Shown: positions 12,307 to 24,064, counted from the first letter of the stretch. The stretch: DNA of 64,000 nt from Sorex araneus (GCF_027595985.1 NC_073303.1:26278565-26342564); one strand, 5' to 3'. Translations and numbers: made by a program. Notes: a model not told the origin generated them from the sequence alone.

Positions 12307-12397
12307 ACCAAGCTCCTTTATCCTCAAATTCTTCCAAGCATTTTGTTTTTTTTTACCAAGCTCCTTTATCCTCAAATTCTTCCGAGCTTTTTTTTTT
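12307..12397. repeat. 48-bp tandem duplication
   Basis: ACCAAGCTCCTTTATCCTCA followed by AATTCTTCC(A/G)AGC and T-rich sequence occurs at 12307 and again at 12355. The second copy abuts the poly(T) side of the SINE at 12388. Confidence 0.9.
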
Positions 12398-12547
12398 TGG
12401 ATCACACCCCGAGATGCTCAGAGGTTACTTCTGGCTCTGCACTCAGGAATTACTCCTGGCACTGCTTGGGGACCATATGGGATGCTGAACCCAGGTTGGC
12501 TGCGTGCAAGGCAAACACCCTCCCCACTGTACTATCATCCAGCCCCT
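12388..12547 (-). mobile_element. SOR-type SINE
   Basis: TTTTTTTTGGATCACACCCC to ACTATCATCCAGCCCC, with a small deletion around the B box. Possible short target duplication TCTTC(C/T)GAG. Confidence 0.9.
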
Positions 12548-13724
12548 CTTCTGAGACTTCTAATCAGCTTCTCTTCTTTGCATCAAGAAAAGCAGCTCTG
12601 ACCTAAGCCGCTGTTTCCCTGAGCAATTTATTGCTGTTCCCAGGGTTTTGCTTCCCAGTACCGCTGTGAATTAGGAGTGGACCCCAACCAGCAGTGGGCA
12701 CAGCAGGCAAGTACTCAAGAACCCAGGTCAGGAAGGAGGGCCCTTGCAGACACGTACACAGCCAGCCATTCCTCTCGTTCCAGCAACACATTTTCTGCAG
12801 TGAAGCGAAGTTGGATGAAACCCTCAGAAGAAAATCCTGGGAACAGAAAAACCCAAAAATGTACCCTGAGAAAAACACTGCCCCGGCTCAAGGCAGCAGG
12901 GTGTTAACCCCGGCCCGGGCTAACGGGCAGCGTGTCTGCATTTCTTCCCCAGCCGCCTACAGTACAGACTGGGCTGGGGGTGGCCAAGTAGCTGGGCTGC
13001 CAAGAAGCTCTGAGCACGGAGGCACTGGAGAGCCAAACAGGAACAAGGTTTTGGCCCTCGGGGAGATTACATTCTGGTGAGCCAGACAGACTTCAAACGA
13101 TCCCCAAAGCAAAGGCTCATAAAGAGCTAGTGAGCGGCTCCTGCTACGGAGAGAAGGGCCTTCCCCATGTGCTACTTCAGAATTCCCTTTTCAAGTAAAA
13201 TATCACTCATTTTACCACAAAATGGGGATACCTAAGATAAACGAGGATTTATCTCGAATTCCAAAAGGCTGATTCCCATAAGGCTCCCACGCCCATGACC
13301 ACCCCGGGGCACCTCTGTCCTCTCACCACACACTTCCAGAAGCCCTGAGGAAGACCACCAGGGAGAAATCACTTCCCCATCCTGTTGCACGCTCCAAGCC
13401 CCGAGGCTGGCCTGGGTTCAAGAAACACTGCCTTGGATTCCACACTGCAATCTCAGGATGTTCTCACTGGACTGCTGGGGAGATCCCCCTCGGGTTCTTT
13501 AGAATCAATATATTAAACAGGGAGCCCAAAGGTTGTTTTCAAATAAGAAACTAAACTGGTTATTGGGCCCTAGAGCATTTCCAACTACAAGAAACTGGGC
13601 CAGCATTTCACCTTAATTCTGTTTTTTCCCATCCTGGTCAGCTTAATTTTCAAAACTGTTTCCTCCCCAATCTCAAAACATCTCACCATCTCCCCAGCAA
13701 ATTTTAAAAACCACATTGAACAGG

Positions 13725-13880
13725 GACCAGAAAGATGGCTCAAAAGGTTAGGGCATATGCTCTGCCAACGGGAGGCTCAGGTTTCAGCTCTGGCAACACG
13801 GTCCGCAAGCAGGGCTGGGTATAGGCCTGCGGATTCCCAGGCATCACCAGGTGGCCAAGAATCACTGGGAGTGGCCCCTA
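13725..13880 (+). mobile_element. Degenerate SINE
   Basis: GGGACCAGAAAGATGGCTCA, GGTTAGGGCATATGCTCTGC and CACTGGGAGTGGCCCC. Confidence 0.6.
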
Positions 13881-14132
13881 GGCACCTAGTCACTGCTTGA
13901 GAACATCCCCCCCACCCACCCTCCACACACAAATAAATTGTTTTTTATCTCACAGTGATTCAATAATAAAATTTTAAAGAAAAAATTCTTTTTACGGACC
14001 AGAGAGAGAGAGTTCAACAGGTCTGAGCATATGTTTTGCAAGTGGGAGGTCCCCCCAAAATAAAACAAACAAGTATCTTTTGATAGTCACAATCTCATAA
14101 GGTAGAACAGTCTAAGAATCATTTATATGAAT

Positions 14133-14303
14133 ATATTTTTTCTTTTTGGGTCACACCCGGCGTTGCACAGGGGTTACTCCTGGCTCTGCACTCAGGAATT
14201 ACTCCTGGCGGTGCTCAAAGGACCATATGGGATGCTGGGAATCGAACCTGGGTCAGCCATGTACAAGGCAAATGCCCTACCCACTGTGCTATCACTCCAG
14301 CCC
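14133..14303 (-). mobile_element. SOR-type SINE
   Basis: Young minus-strand copy: TTTTTCTTTTTGGGTCACAC to GTGCTATCACTCCAGCCC. Confidence 0.93.
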
Positions 14304-14544
14304 ACACATTTGTATGAATTCTTAATGTCTCCATAAACGCTTGGTATAGATGTCATCCTTCCTGATTGGTTTTAGAGTCAAATATTTGACTTATATTTTC
14401 CTAAGTAGTGAAAAGTTAGGAGCCAAGAGACTGCGGCTTCGGCTCAGCCATTACTACGATAGGCAATGGTTAGCAAATCAGCTCATCTCTTCCCGACTGG
14501 ATACGAGCACTGAAGCACATGAATGAGCTTTGCCAATTTGCTGG

Positions 14545-14700
14545 GGTGGAGACCACGGAAATAGCTCAACTGACTGGATTGGAGACATGATTTGCACATG
14601 GGAGGCCTGGGTTCGAATCCTGGAACCACAGTGTCCCCTACACACCATCAGGAGTGCTGAACTGAGAGTTGCTCCAGTCCTGCGAGCTGTAACCCCAAAA
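14545..14700 (+). mobile_element. Degenerate SINE
   Basis: TAGCTCAACTGACTGGATTG, CCTGGGTTCGAATCCTGGAA and GCTGTAACCCCAAAACAAA. Confidence 0.6.
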
Positions 14701-14939
14701 CAAAGGGTTCAGATAAGTGCAAAAAAAGCATTTTTCAAAAGCCAAGATATCTGCTCATGTTTACTGCGCCCGGCTCCTAGCTCAGGGCCAACCACAGAAC
14801 AGAAGCTGAGTAAACATTTGAAGACCAGACAAGGTCACATATGCAGAAAGTGACAGCATCCAGTAAACACAGAGGGGACCTCAGGGAACCAAATGGTGGG
14901 TCAGGTCACCTACCATAACAACAGGCTCCACACGGCCAG

Positions 14940-15640
14940 CAGGAGCACATGAATACACCCCATGCCAACGGCCCAACTCCACTGTTCTCAACTGTTCTCT
15001 GCAGAGACACCAAACCGATGAAAACTCCAGAGACACCGGAATTCAGGCTGAGAACTCTGGGGTCTTCTCAGAGTGGGGCAGGCAACTTCCTCCAACATCC
15101 ACCCCCCCCCCCCAGTAATTCTGGAAGCCCCAGGAACCACACTCACATCGCACAACTGTCATCATGTAAGCTCATGAGATCAGTCCTACAGATTCTAGAG
15201 TTTCGCCACACAACACTCCAAATTCCACAGTCCTGACATCCCAGCAGGAACACACCAAATGAAATGGGAAAGTAAAATAGATGCCAACTAAGCTCAGTAG
15301 ACAGAAACAATAACACAGAAGGGCTCTCAATTAAAACAAACAGCTTGATTAACCATCAGATAAGGATTTAATAACCCCATTGCGAGATAGAACAATTTTC
15401 ACAAATTTTCTTTGGAGAATTTTGTGATAATTCTATTAGCCATTTAGTTTACTATATTATAACGAGAGTTGCAATATAAAGCAATATAAATTATTTTGTG
15501 CCTGCCGTGGGCAGTGCTTGGAAAGGGAGACATGGTCAAAGGTCATTCAGGTGGTGGGAATTCAATCTATAATAACTGAATTGGGAACAACTTTGTAAAC
15601 CACAGTGCTTAAAGAAAAATAATAATAATAGAAGATTCTG
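14940..15640 (+). mobile_element. Unnamed retroelement, copy 1 (unit-repeat body plus AT-rich tail)
   Basis: Contains a unit GAGACACCAAACCGATGAAA... CTTCTCAGAGTGGGGCAGGC (from 15001) and a more degenerate second unit (from about 15155). An AT-rich tail beginning ATGCCAACTAAGCTCA follows (about 15280), ending in a short A-rich run after AAACCACAGTGCTTAAAG. The tail matches the copy at 17.7-18.0 kb. I have no name for it; possibly an L1 3' UTR subfamily. Confidence 0.65.
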
Positions 15641-15911
15641 CACCACCCAAAGCAGAACTGCCCCGCCCTGTATACTACATATGTACTAGGGCAGGCCAGA
15701 AAAGTCACTCAAAATAAAGTCTACTACTCCATCCACCCAAATCTTTGTTTTGAATTTGCAATGTGCATCTCATTTTCTAAGAGCCTATAACCAAAATACC
15801 AAGATATTCCTACAGGTATAGTTCTTTCTAACCCCAAATGAACTCTGTAGTAGAATATACCAGTTTCATACATAGTATATTGTTAAATTCTTACTGTTCA
15901 GTGAGAATTGT

Positions 15912-16075
15912 CTTTTTCTTTTTTAGGTCACATCTGATGATTATCAGGGGTTCCTCCTGGCTCTGCACTCAGGAATCACTCCTGAGAGTGCCCGGGAGAC
16001 CATCTGGGATGCTGGGGATCGAACCCAGGCTGGTCACGTGCAAGGCAAAATGCCCTTACTATTGCTCCGGCCCCA
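15912..16075 (-). mobile_element. SOR-type SINE
   Basis: TTTTTCTTTTTTAGGTCACA to CTATTGCTCCGGCCCC, moderately diverged. Confidence 0.92.
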
Positions 16076-16543
16076 ACTGATCTTTCTAGACGAGAGTCTG
16101 TTGCTGGGGCTTGTCAGGGCAGAAGAGCTTTGTATTTTTGGTGGTCCTCTTTCAAGTTCTTACCCATCTTTTTTGAATCTTTTGCTCCTGTTAAAGCTTC
16201 TCTCCTACGGGCACCCACACCAGTTTTATCAGGTCTCAGAATCTGCGTCCACAGAGGAGGTTCAGTTTTATGCTTTAGGGCTTCTGAGGGCGGATGATAG
16301 AATAACTTCTTTAGATCATTCTTGGGCATTTTGATGTACAACTCAAATCTGTAATACAACGTGTTGCTCACTCCACAGAGGTGAAAGGGCCTCTCCCTGC
16401 TCCCTGCCCCTGTCCATTCCTGGCTATCTGGGCTCAGGGTTTGGGGCACTAGCCCCCAGAATCAGGGGGAAGTCTCACAGGAGAGAGTTTGGGAGGCGAG
16501 AAAATGGACAGAGGATCATCCCCCTCTCCAGAGCGCTGAGGAA
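16076..16543. other. Unique block with an unexplained minus-strand ORF
   Basis: About 470 bp without recognisable repeat. The minus strand is open over 112 codons (16449-16114), reading ...YIKMPKNDLKKLFYHPPSEA and then LKHKTEPPLWT..., ending GKNLKEDHQKYKALLP. There is no ATG at the start of the open stretch and no family I recognise. It could be chance, or part of an old processed pseudogene. Confidence 0.35.
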
Positions 16544-16559
16544 GAGAATCTAGACTTTT

Positions 16560-16728
16560 CTTTTGTTTTTTGGGTCACACCCGGCGATGCACAGGGGTTA
16601 CTCCTGGCTTTGCACTCAGGAATTACCCCTGGCGGTGCTCAGGGGACCATATGGGATGCTGGGAATCGAACCTGGGTCGGCCGCATGCAAGGCAAATGCC
16701 CTACCCGCTGTGCTCTGGCTCCAGCCCT
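16560..16728 (-). mobile_element. SOR-type SINE
   Basis: Young copy with perfect 16-bp target duplication GAGAATCTAGACTTTT at 16544-16559 and 16729-16744. Confidence 0.95.
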
Positions 16729-17099
16729 GAGAATCTAGACTTTTGTGTTTTAACACAGTGGCACCAGAACACTAGTGAAGAATATCAGACTGAGAATTAT
16801 TCATGAAAAACGTTGACACTGACACTAAGTACAGATGCTGGAGACTGAATACTGTAATAAACAAGAAACTGTGAAAATTTCATTTGGCCATGTAAAAATT
16901 AATACAAATTATAGTCACTCATGTGAGCTGCCTACCTAATTACCATGCAGCACAAGAATGATCGTGCATACCCAAGTGTCCGATCCCCCTAGGAATGTTT
17001 GATTTTATCACACTGAACCAAGGCTACACGGCTTCAGCTTTTATCAACTGTTGCTCATACAGCATGCCTGTTTACTCATGTCTTAAAGGACCCACATCC

Positions 17100-18045
17100 C
17101 AGAGCCACCAACATGTAAACGGCCCATATTCACAACTCATCTCCGATGAGATGCCAAGCTGATGAGACTCAGGGGCACCCTAGTCTCCAGGCTGGAAACT
17201 CTGGGGGGGGGGGGCAGGCTGAGTCCCCGCGCTGCCAAAACCCCGACAGCCACACCCACACCCCACAGCCACTGCCACACAAGCGGCCTGTAAAACTTCT
17301 GCTTTGCAACTTTGCAAGGGACACCAAGTTGACAAAACTCCCAGGAATACGGGTTCGGGGCTGAAGCTCTTAGCATCTTCTCAGAGCAGCAGCCACGCTC
17401 TCCACCCTTCAACTGCCCCAGCAGCCAGACCTACACGCACAGTCGTTGCCACGGAAACAGCCCAGCCTCACAGCTTCACAACTAAGAGATGCTAAACCAA
17501 TGGAACTCAGCAAGCAGTGCACGGGTCTTCCGGCTGAAGGCCCTGTGGCCCCCTCGGAGAGGGCCAGGCTAAGAGTTGTCCTAGTTCTCCAGCTCCTACA
17601 GCGCCTGGAGTGCACGGCCGCACAAGCAGCCACACAATACCTACAAACCCCACAGTACTGAGGGCCCGTAGGGGCACAGATGCCAACTAAGCTCAATAAG
17701 CAAAAACAACACCACAGAATGCTCAACTAGCCACACAGCTCAGCAACTTCTCAATGACTTGAATAAGCCCATGGTGATCTGAGTATTTTCACAAACTTTC
17801 TTTTACTGAACTATTTTTAGATAATTCCACTTACCATTTTGTTGTCACAGCAATATAAGATAAAAATTTTTGTGCCTAACAAGGGGGCAGGTTTGGGGAT
17901 GGGTACGAAACTGGGGGAAATGGTGGAGGGAAGGTCACACTGGTGGTGAGATGGCTGTTGGAACGCTGAATACCTGGGACAACTGTATTATAAACTTTAT
18001 AAACCATGGTGTTTAAATAAAGGTTTTTATAATATATGTTTTTAA
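17100..18045 (+). mobile_element. Unnamed retroelement, copy 2 (three units of about 170 bp plus tail)
   Basis: Units begin near 17147 (GAGATGCCAAGCTGATGAGA), 17317 (GGGACACCAAGTTGACAAAA) and 17485 (AGAGATGCTAAACCAATGGA), each followed by a CTGAAG...CTCTGGGG-type segment and CTTCTCAGAG. The shared tail ATGCCAACTAAGCTCA (17680) follows, then AT-rich sequence and GGTGGTGAGATGGCTGTTGG... GTTTAAATAAAGG. The end resembles L1 3' ends in this window (GGTGG...TGTTGGAA). Confidence 0.65.
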
Positions 18046-18162
18046 GCTGAAAGATTAACTCAAGACAAGAACTTGAGTTAGTGCAAAGACATTAAAAGTC
18101 CTTAAGCATAATCTAAAATGTAGGAAGCTGAGATTTGTGAAGGCTTGACCACTATATAGAGA

Positions 18163-18392
18163 TTCTGTCACTGTCACTGTCATCCCGTTGTTCATCGATT
18201 TGCTCGAGTGGGCACCAGTAACGTCTCCATTGTGAGATTTGTTGTTACTGTTTTTGGCATATCAAATATACCATGGATAGCTTGCCAGGCTCTGCCGTGT
18301 GGGCAAGATACTCTTGATAGCTTGCCAGGCTCTCCAAGAAGGGCGGAGGAATCAAGCCCAGGTCACCCGCATGCAAGAGAAACACCCTGAAA
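18163..18392 (-). mobile_element. Composite SINE (second family)
   Basis: GTCACTGTCACTGTCATCCC to GGAATCAAGCCCAGGTCACC, with end repeats TGTCACTGTCACTGTCA, i.e. TGACAG units on its own strand. Confidence 0.9.
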
Positions 18393-18399
18393 AAAATAC

Positions 18400-18545
18400 A
18401 TCTCTCAATTTTTTGGAGGGGTCACACTTGGAGGTGCTCTGGGCTTATTCCTGTGGGGCTCAAGGGACCTTGGGGTACCAGAGATCAAACCCAGGTTGGA
18501 CACATGCAAGGCAAGTGTTCAACTGGCTATACTATCTCTTCCTTT
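18400..18545 (-). mobile_element. Older SOR-type SINE
   Basis: TTTTTTGGAGGGGTCACACT to GGCTATACTATCTCTTCC. Confidence 0.82.
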
Positions 18546-18757
18546 TTTCCATAACATATGACTCTATGCAAATCATTTCCTTCACTTAAATAAGGATTCT
18601 CCACCTCACCATATTCTTCATTCTAGACAGCCAAGGATTTACAGTAACAGAAAATTTGGAGTCTAGGGAGGCAGATGACTTGAATTTTGGCTGACAGGAA
18701 AGAAAAGCTTCCTCTCTGCATATAGGGTGTGGCTTGGGTTTCCTAAAGACCAACCAC

Positions 18758-18893
18758 AGGGGCCAGAGAGACAGCACAGTAGGTAAGATATTTGCCTTGC
18801 ACAAGGGCAATGTGGGTTGGCATCCCCAGTACCACATGAGGTTCCCTGAGCACCACAGACCATTCAGGTTCAGACTTGCCCATCACAGAGCCA
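18758..18893 (+). mobile_element. Older SOR-type SINE, truncated body
   Basis: GGGGCCAGAGAGACAGCACA, TTTGCCTTGCACAAGGGCAA and CCCTGAGCACCACAGACC. Confidence 0.8.
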
Positions 18894-19523
18894 AATAAAG
18901 CCAAAGGAACATGGTTGGCTTTTTTCTAGAAGTCTTCAGTCCTCTGCAGAGTCACTGAGCTTCAATCTCGCTGCAAAGGTAAGGACGTTCCGGGTGCCTA
19001 GACAATAACACTGTGGGTTTGAGGACCACTACACCACGGTCCTGCACACAGAGAAGGAGCTTATTTTCAGCAGACCACAGGTCAAAGCTAAAAACAGGGT
19101 TGGCTTTACAACCCTTAGAAGCAAAACTATACTCCATTTCACAAAGTTGCTGATTTGGCTTCCAGTACACGATTCAGTAAATAAGTAACTTTGAGTCCTG
19201 GAAAGGAGGTCTACCTTTCCCTTTTCCCTTCTCATGGATCTCGACCTCCGTCAAGAGCTGCTGGGTCTTCTCTCTGGAAATACCCACCTGGCGATTTCAC
19301 TTCCATCACGATAAACAGAGGAAGGTTAAAACAAACCAAAAGATTGATTGATATGGCTGAATTTTTTTTTAAGTTATTCCCCCAACTCTAAGCCTTCCTG
19401 TACAAACTTCTAAGGATGCCAAAAAAGTAATGGGAATATTCTAAAACAGGAGGACCATCAAAGAAAAAAAAATATTTCCATTACGAACAAAAACCCACTC
19501 CTGCATTTTAAAATCCAACTTAA

Positions 19524-19711
19524 GGGGCTGGAGTGATAGCACAGCGGGTAGGGCATTTTGCCTTGCATGCAGCCGACCCAGGTTCGATTCCCAGCATCCC
19601 ATATGGTCCCCTGAGCACCACCAGGAGTGATTCCTGAGTGCAAAGCCAGGAATAACCCCTGTGCATTGCCAGGTGTGACCCAAAAAAGAAATAAAAATAA
19701 AAATAAATAAA
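19524..19711 (+). mobile_element. SOR-type SINE
   Basis: Young copy with (AAAT)n tail and target duplication AAAATCCAACTTAA on both sides (19510-19523 and 19712-19725). Confidence 0.95.
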
Positions 19712-19725
19712 TAAAATCCAACTTA

Positions 19726-21300
19726 AATCCCACTTAGTGATAGGGGAGCTCAACCTCCCAACTGTATCAACGGCGCCAACTCTGTTCATGCCCCTTCCTG
19801 ACAGTCTTCCTGATGCGATGCGGCCTCCTCTTCACCCCACTATGCACTTAGTGCCTCCCCAGGCACGAAGCATTTGCAATCTCGGTCAATTACAAGCCCT
19901 TCATTCCAGTTCCCTGCCCCATTTCCACTTCGAGATTGCACTTTACATTAGTAGTCATATCTGGTCTAACACCCTCCCTTTCAGGAAAAAGAATTACTCC
20001 GTGCCTCCCTTGAAATCTACCTTCTCTAAGTGAACAAACATAAAGTGCCCCTGCCCCTAACTGCACTCAAGGCTGGTATCACCACGCTTGGTGCTGGGCA
20101 CTTTGGGAAACACTTGCAGTATGTCCCTCAACTCAGGGTTGTCTGTTTCCTCATGATTACACTGCAGCAGTGGTGTAGGGGAAGAATACCAGAAGCGAAA
20201 AGTATTTCTCATCACATCCTACAAGGGGAAACCACTGACTCATCACAGGTGATGTTAACTTTGACCGCTGGGTAACTTGGTGTCTGCCTGCATTTCCACT
20301 GTACCTGTGCTCCCTTTCCGTGTGCTAATGGGGCTCCAACACAGACCGCTGGCATGCAAAGCAAGGGGTTCCGCACAGTAAGCTATTTCTCTGGCCCCTC
20401 CAAGAACCTATTTGGAAGTCAGCTCCAAATGCAGCACACATTCGAGAGAAGGAAAATGAAATTTTACCTTATTTAAGGAATATGTTGAAAAGGGGCAGTA
20501 ATTAATAGGTGTTTTAGATGCTTCAAGATGCTTTGAAGACATGCTAACCTATTTCTCCTTAAACTGTCCCTCACTCATTTTAGCCCTCCTTGTGGATCTT
20601 GCCTGCAGCAATTATTACTATGGTGTTCTAATAAGGATTCTCTAGTCCCTTCATTTCTCTGCATTTATTAATTTTAATTCTTCAGAAAGGAAGAGCTAAC
20701 ACTCCTCTCCCACACTTACACACGACTCACATTTCTCCCACATTCATGCCATTCATTCACAGCTATATAATTCAGTACTATTTTTGTTTATTTTGTTGTT
20801 CAAATGGTTCCAGCTGTGGCCACTGAGAGTTCCTGGAGGCAGGCATCTATGTCCTTCTGAGATGACTCTGACTTTTCTTTCCCCCGCCCCAGTCCTGGAA
20901 CAACCATTTCTCCATGGAGCAGATGAGGCTGTTTCATCTACCACTATAAGCAAGTCCCTTTCTTAAGAAGCTGGAAGATTTTATATTCGTAAGTATCTCC
21001 TCCAATACTATGCTTAACAAATGGTAATTAGGCACTAATCAGTGTTTGTTTATGAAAGCATTGAGGACAGAGAGCAATAGTCCACGAACACGCTGGACAG
21101 TGAGGAGACAGACTTCCTCTTCTCCTGACCTACCGTGCTGGACAAGGGATCTAAAAGACATTAAACAGCTACCTGCATAGTAAGCTGACAGCAAGCTTCC
21201 TCTTCCCGGCCAGACTTTGAAGCCACCTTAAAACATGCAAATACACCTTCCTTGTGCTTCCTTGTGTTTCAACTTGCAAAAAATCAGTACAAGATCTATT
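19726..21300. other. Mostly unique intronic sequence
   Basis: No gene or young repeat recognised except a possible old minus-strand SINE end at 20325-20399 (GCATGCAAAGCAAGGGGTTC... TATTTCTCTGGCCCC). Confidence 0.5.
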
Positions 21301-21400
21301 TTATGGCCATGGAAATTAAGGTTCAAAAGTTTAAAAATATCTTCCCAAGATCTTTTAGCTAGACAGTGGATAAGGTGCCACTGGGCAGAAGGCCCCTGAA
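21300..21400 (-). mobile_element. MIR fragment
   Basis: ATGGAAATTAAGGTTCAAAA followed by TCTTCCCAAGATCTTTTAGC and TAGACAGTGG parallels GGAAACTGAGGCTCAGAGAG / CTTGCCCAAGGTCACACAGC / TAGTAAGTGG. Confidence 0.55.
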
Positions 21401-21580
21401 GTGAGAAGAAAGGTTCCCAAAGACAATATTTCCTGCAGGCTGTTTCTAGCCCATGTCCTCCTCCCTTCAGAGTTCAAATGTGGAGAAACCGAAGATAAAA
21501 GAGGCCTATGTACTTTTCAAACCCCAGGAATAAAGACACACCTATACAGAGCAAACACTATGAATAAGAACTTAAGGCTT

Positions 21581-21754
21581 GGGGCTGGAGCGATAGCACA
21601 GTGGGTAGGGCTTTGCCTTATACAAGGCTGACCCGGGTTCGATTCCCAGCATCCCATATGGTCCCCCGAGCACTGCCAGGAGTAATTCCTGAGTGCAGAG
21701 CCAGGAGTAACCCCTAAGCATTGCTGGGTGTGACCCAAAAGTAAAAAAAAAAAA
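21581..21754 (+). mobile_element. SOR-type SINE
   Basis: Young copy, tail A13, target duplication AAGAA(C/G)TTAAGGCTTG around 21566 and 21754. Confidence 0.94.
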
Positions 21755-21835
21755 AGAAGTTAAGGCTTGACTTAAATGTAAGGATTTTGCCCATGTGTCT
21801 AAACATGGGTAAAAAAAAAAAAACACCTAAAATAG

Positions 21836-22005
21836 CAGCTGGAGTGAAGGTACAGCAGGTAGGGCATTTGCCTTGCACACAGCCACCCTGGGTTCAATCC
21901 TCAGCATCCCATATGGTCCACTGAGCACCACCAGGAGTCATTTCTAAGCTCAGAGTCAGGAGTAACCCCTGAGCACTGCCAGGTATGACCGAAAACAAAA
22001 CAAAC
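21836..22005 (+). mobile_element. SOR-type SINE
   Basis: AGCTGGAGTGAAGGTACAGC to CAGGTATGACCGAAAACAAA, slightly older. Confidence 0.92.
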
Positions 22006-22118
22006 AAAACAGAAAACCCCTAAACTTCAAAAAATATCAATGAAAAGGGGAGAGATAAGACTTGGATTCTGTTCTACTTAAACTCAGATGGCCACAGAAA
22101 ACCAAATATCAGCCTAGC

Positions 22119-22121
<3 letters not shown>

Positions 22122-22176
<55 letters not shown>
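22122..22176 (+). repeat. (TG)n microsatellite, 27 units
   Basis: Perfect TG array followed by CG-alternating sequence GAGCGCGCATGCACGCGCGC, a strong purine-pyrimidine alternating stretch of about 75 bp. Confidence 0.97.
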
Positions 22177-22178
<2 letters not shown>

Positions 22179-22234
22179 GAGCGCGCATGCACGCGCGCCC
22201 ACACACACTTTGGGAGGGAAGGATGGGGGGAGAA

Positions 22235-22389
22235 AGTGGATCACACCTCAATGTGCCCGGGACTTGCTCTTGACTCTATGCTCAGGGCCAGTCCCGGTGG
22301 GCTCAGGGCACTATGGGGTTCTGAGAATCAACCCAGTTTGGCCATGTGCAAGGCGAATACCCGCCCCAATGTACTATCTCTCCAGCCCC
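22235..22389 (-). mobile_element. Older SOR-type SINE
   Basis: GTGGATCACACCTCAATGTG to GTACTATCTCTCCAGCCCC. Confidence 0.85.
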
Positions 22390-22399
22390 TAAGCCTACC

Positions 22400-22916
22400 T
22401 TCTTAGCATAAATACAAGTGAGCGATAAGAACTATGAGGTTAGAACAAGTATGAATCATAGTCAAAACAATCATTTTTTTTTTAAAAAAGCACTCTGTCA
22501 GGCTTCTATGTGTCAAAATCTTCCGAGTCCATGAGGCCGTGTACCTGGTAATGAGAAAGCCTAAAGCCAGCCAGATGCATCATATAATGACTCCAATGAC
22601 CTCATTATTTCATCACCAAAAGAAACTCAGATAACACCTTGAGCAATAGAAGTATTTTATATTTAGTGTCATATACACATATAGCATATGTAAATATATA
22701 CAAAACATACAAAAATACAATTATAAATTAATAAATATGTTGATGTATATCAACAGAGTATGTACGTGTATTCACATGACGGCATATTTTTTTGTTTTTA
22801 AAATATAAATGCATATGGGTGAGGAGCAAGGGTTGTGTTTACAGAAGCATGCCTATTTCTCACAGACTCCTACGTGTGGTCTGAACTCATAGCTGATCCA
22901 ATCCATCAAAAACTGT
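22400..22916. other. AT-rich unique block
   Basis: Contains an AT-rich stretch with many ATA/TAT steps (22660-22815). No gene seen. Confidence 0.5.
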
Positions 22917-23187
22917 TTTGGAGAACTGGGGAGATAGTAAAAGAGTCAGGGACATAGCAAAGGAGGTCAGGGACATAAACTTGACATGGGCTCCAGTGAA
23001 TCCTTGGCACACATGGCCCTCACCATCACTGCCAGGTGTGGCCCCGGTGGTACCCAGTACTGCAGACCCACAGTGCTGCACCCTCAGGCCTAGTGCTGAA
23101 CTATTCAGGGCCTGCACTCCCCACACCCCCACTGGCCAAGTGGGCTCCCCAAGTAATGCTTTAGAGGCCTCTGACCCCCCCCAAGTG

Positions 23188-23275
23188 TTTGGGGCTTGGA
23201 ATGTGGCTCAGCAGTAGCACACACGCCTTGCATGTGTGAGTCCCTGGGTTCAATCACTAGCACCACAATTTTTTT
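23188..23275 (+). mobile_element. tRNA-like SINE monomer
   Basis: GGAATGTGGCTCAGCAGTAG, CTTGCATGTGTGAGTCCCTG and GGTTCAATCACTAGCACCAC: A/B-box SINE head without SOR body. Confidence 0.6.
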
Positions 23276-23317
23276 TAAGGTTTTTCTATATAGCCATAAG
23301 ACTTTTATCTTTAATTA

Positions 23318-23495
23318 GACTGGTGAGATAGTTGAACGGGATGTGTGCAGTCATTGCATCCAGGAGGCCAAAGTTCAATCCCCAGCAACACAAAGTCCTC
23401 CCCCAGCACCACCGAGGTGACTTCCAAGGAGAGTCCAGGGTGACCCCACCCTCCACCCCACCAGCAATGCCAGCTGTGGCCCAATAACCAATAAT
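23318..23495 (+). mobile_element. Degenerate SOR-type SINE
   Basis: GACTGGTGAGATAGTTGAAC, AAAGTTCAATCCCCAGCAAC and TGCCAGCTGTGGCCC. Confidence 0.7.
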
Positions 23496-23757
23496 AAAGA
23501 AGTGGCTCTGGACACGTTCTCCACACTGGAGACTGGCGCACATCTGGACCTGTGATGTGTACTCTGGAGAAATCCACGTTCTCGCTTGAACACATCTATC
23601 TCTCCCCTCATATTTCTCTAAGTAAAACTACTTAACTTCAAATAATAGAAATTAAAAAAAAGGCTATGGGCAAACTCTATTAGAATAACAAACACCACAA
23701 TCAGCTGGAATGCATAAGCCAACAGGAATGTACCAATATTAAAATAAATACACACTT

Positions 23758-23937
23758 GGGGCTAGAGAGATAGTATAGCGGGTAGGGCGCTTGCCTTGCA
23801 CACAGTCAAGCCAGGTTTGATTCCCGGAACCCCGTGTGCCCTCCTCCCCACGTCCCCACAAGAGTGACTCCGGTGTGCAGAGCAAGGAGTAAGCCCTGAG
23901 TATCATGACATGTGGCCCCAAACCTTAAGAAAACCAA
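23758..23937 (+). mobile_element. SOR-type SINE
   Basis: GGGGCTAGAGAGATAGTATA to ATGTGGCCCCAAACC. Confidence 0.9.
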
Positions 23938-24064
23938 AATAAAACAGAATAAGCAATCAGTCTTATAGATTACAACAGGAATCCCCCCTCCACATGCCCC
24001 CGCCTCCAATGAATCTTGAGTTTAGCCTTCACTGTTATTTCTATATTTTGGATTTGGTTCGGGG

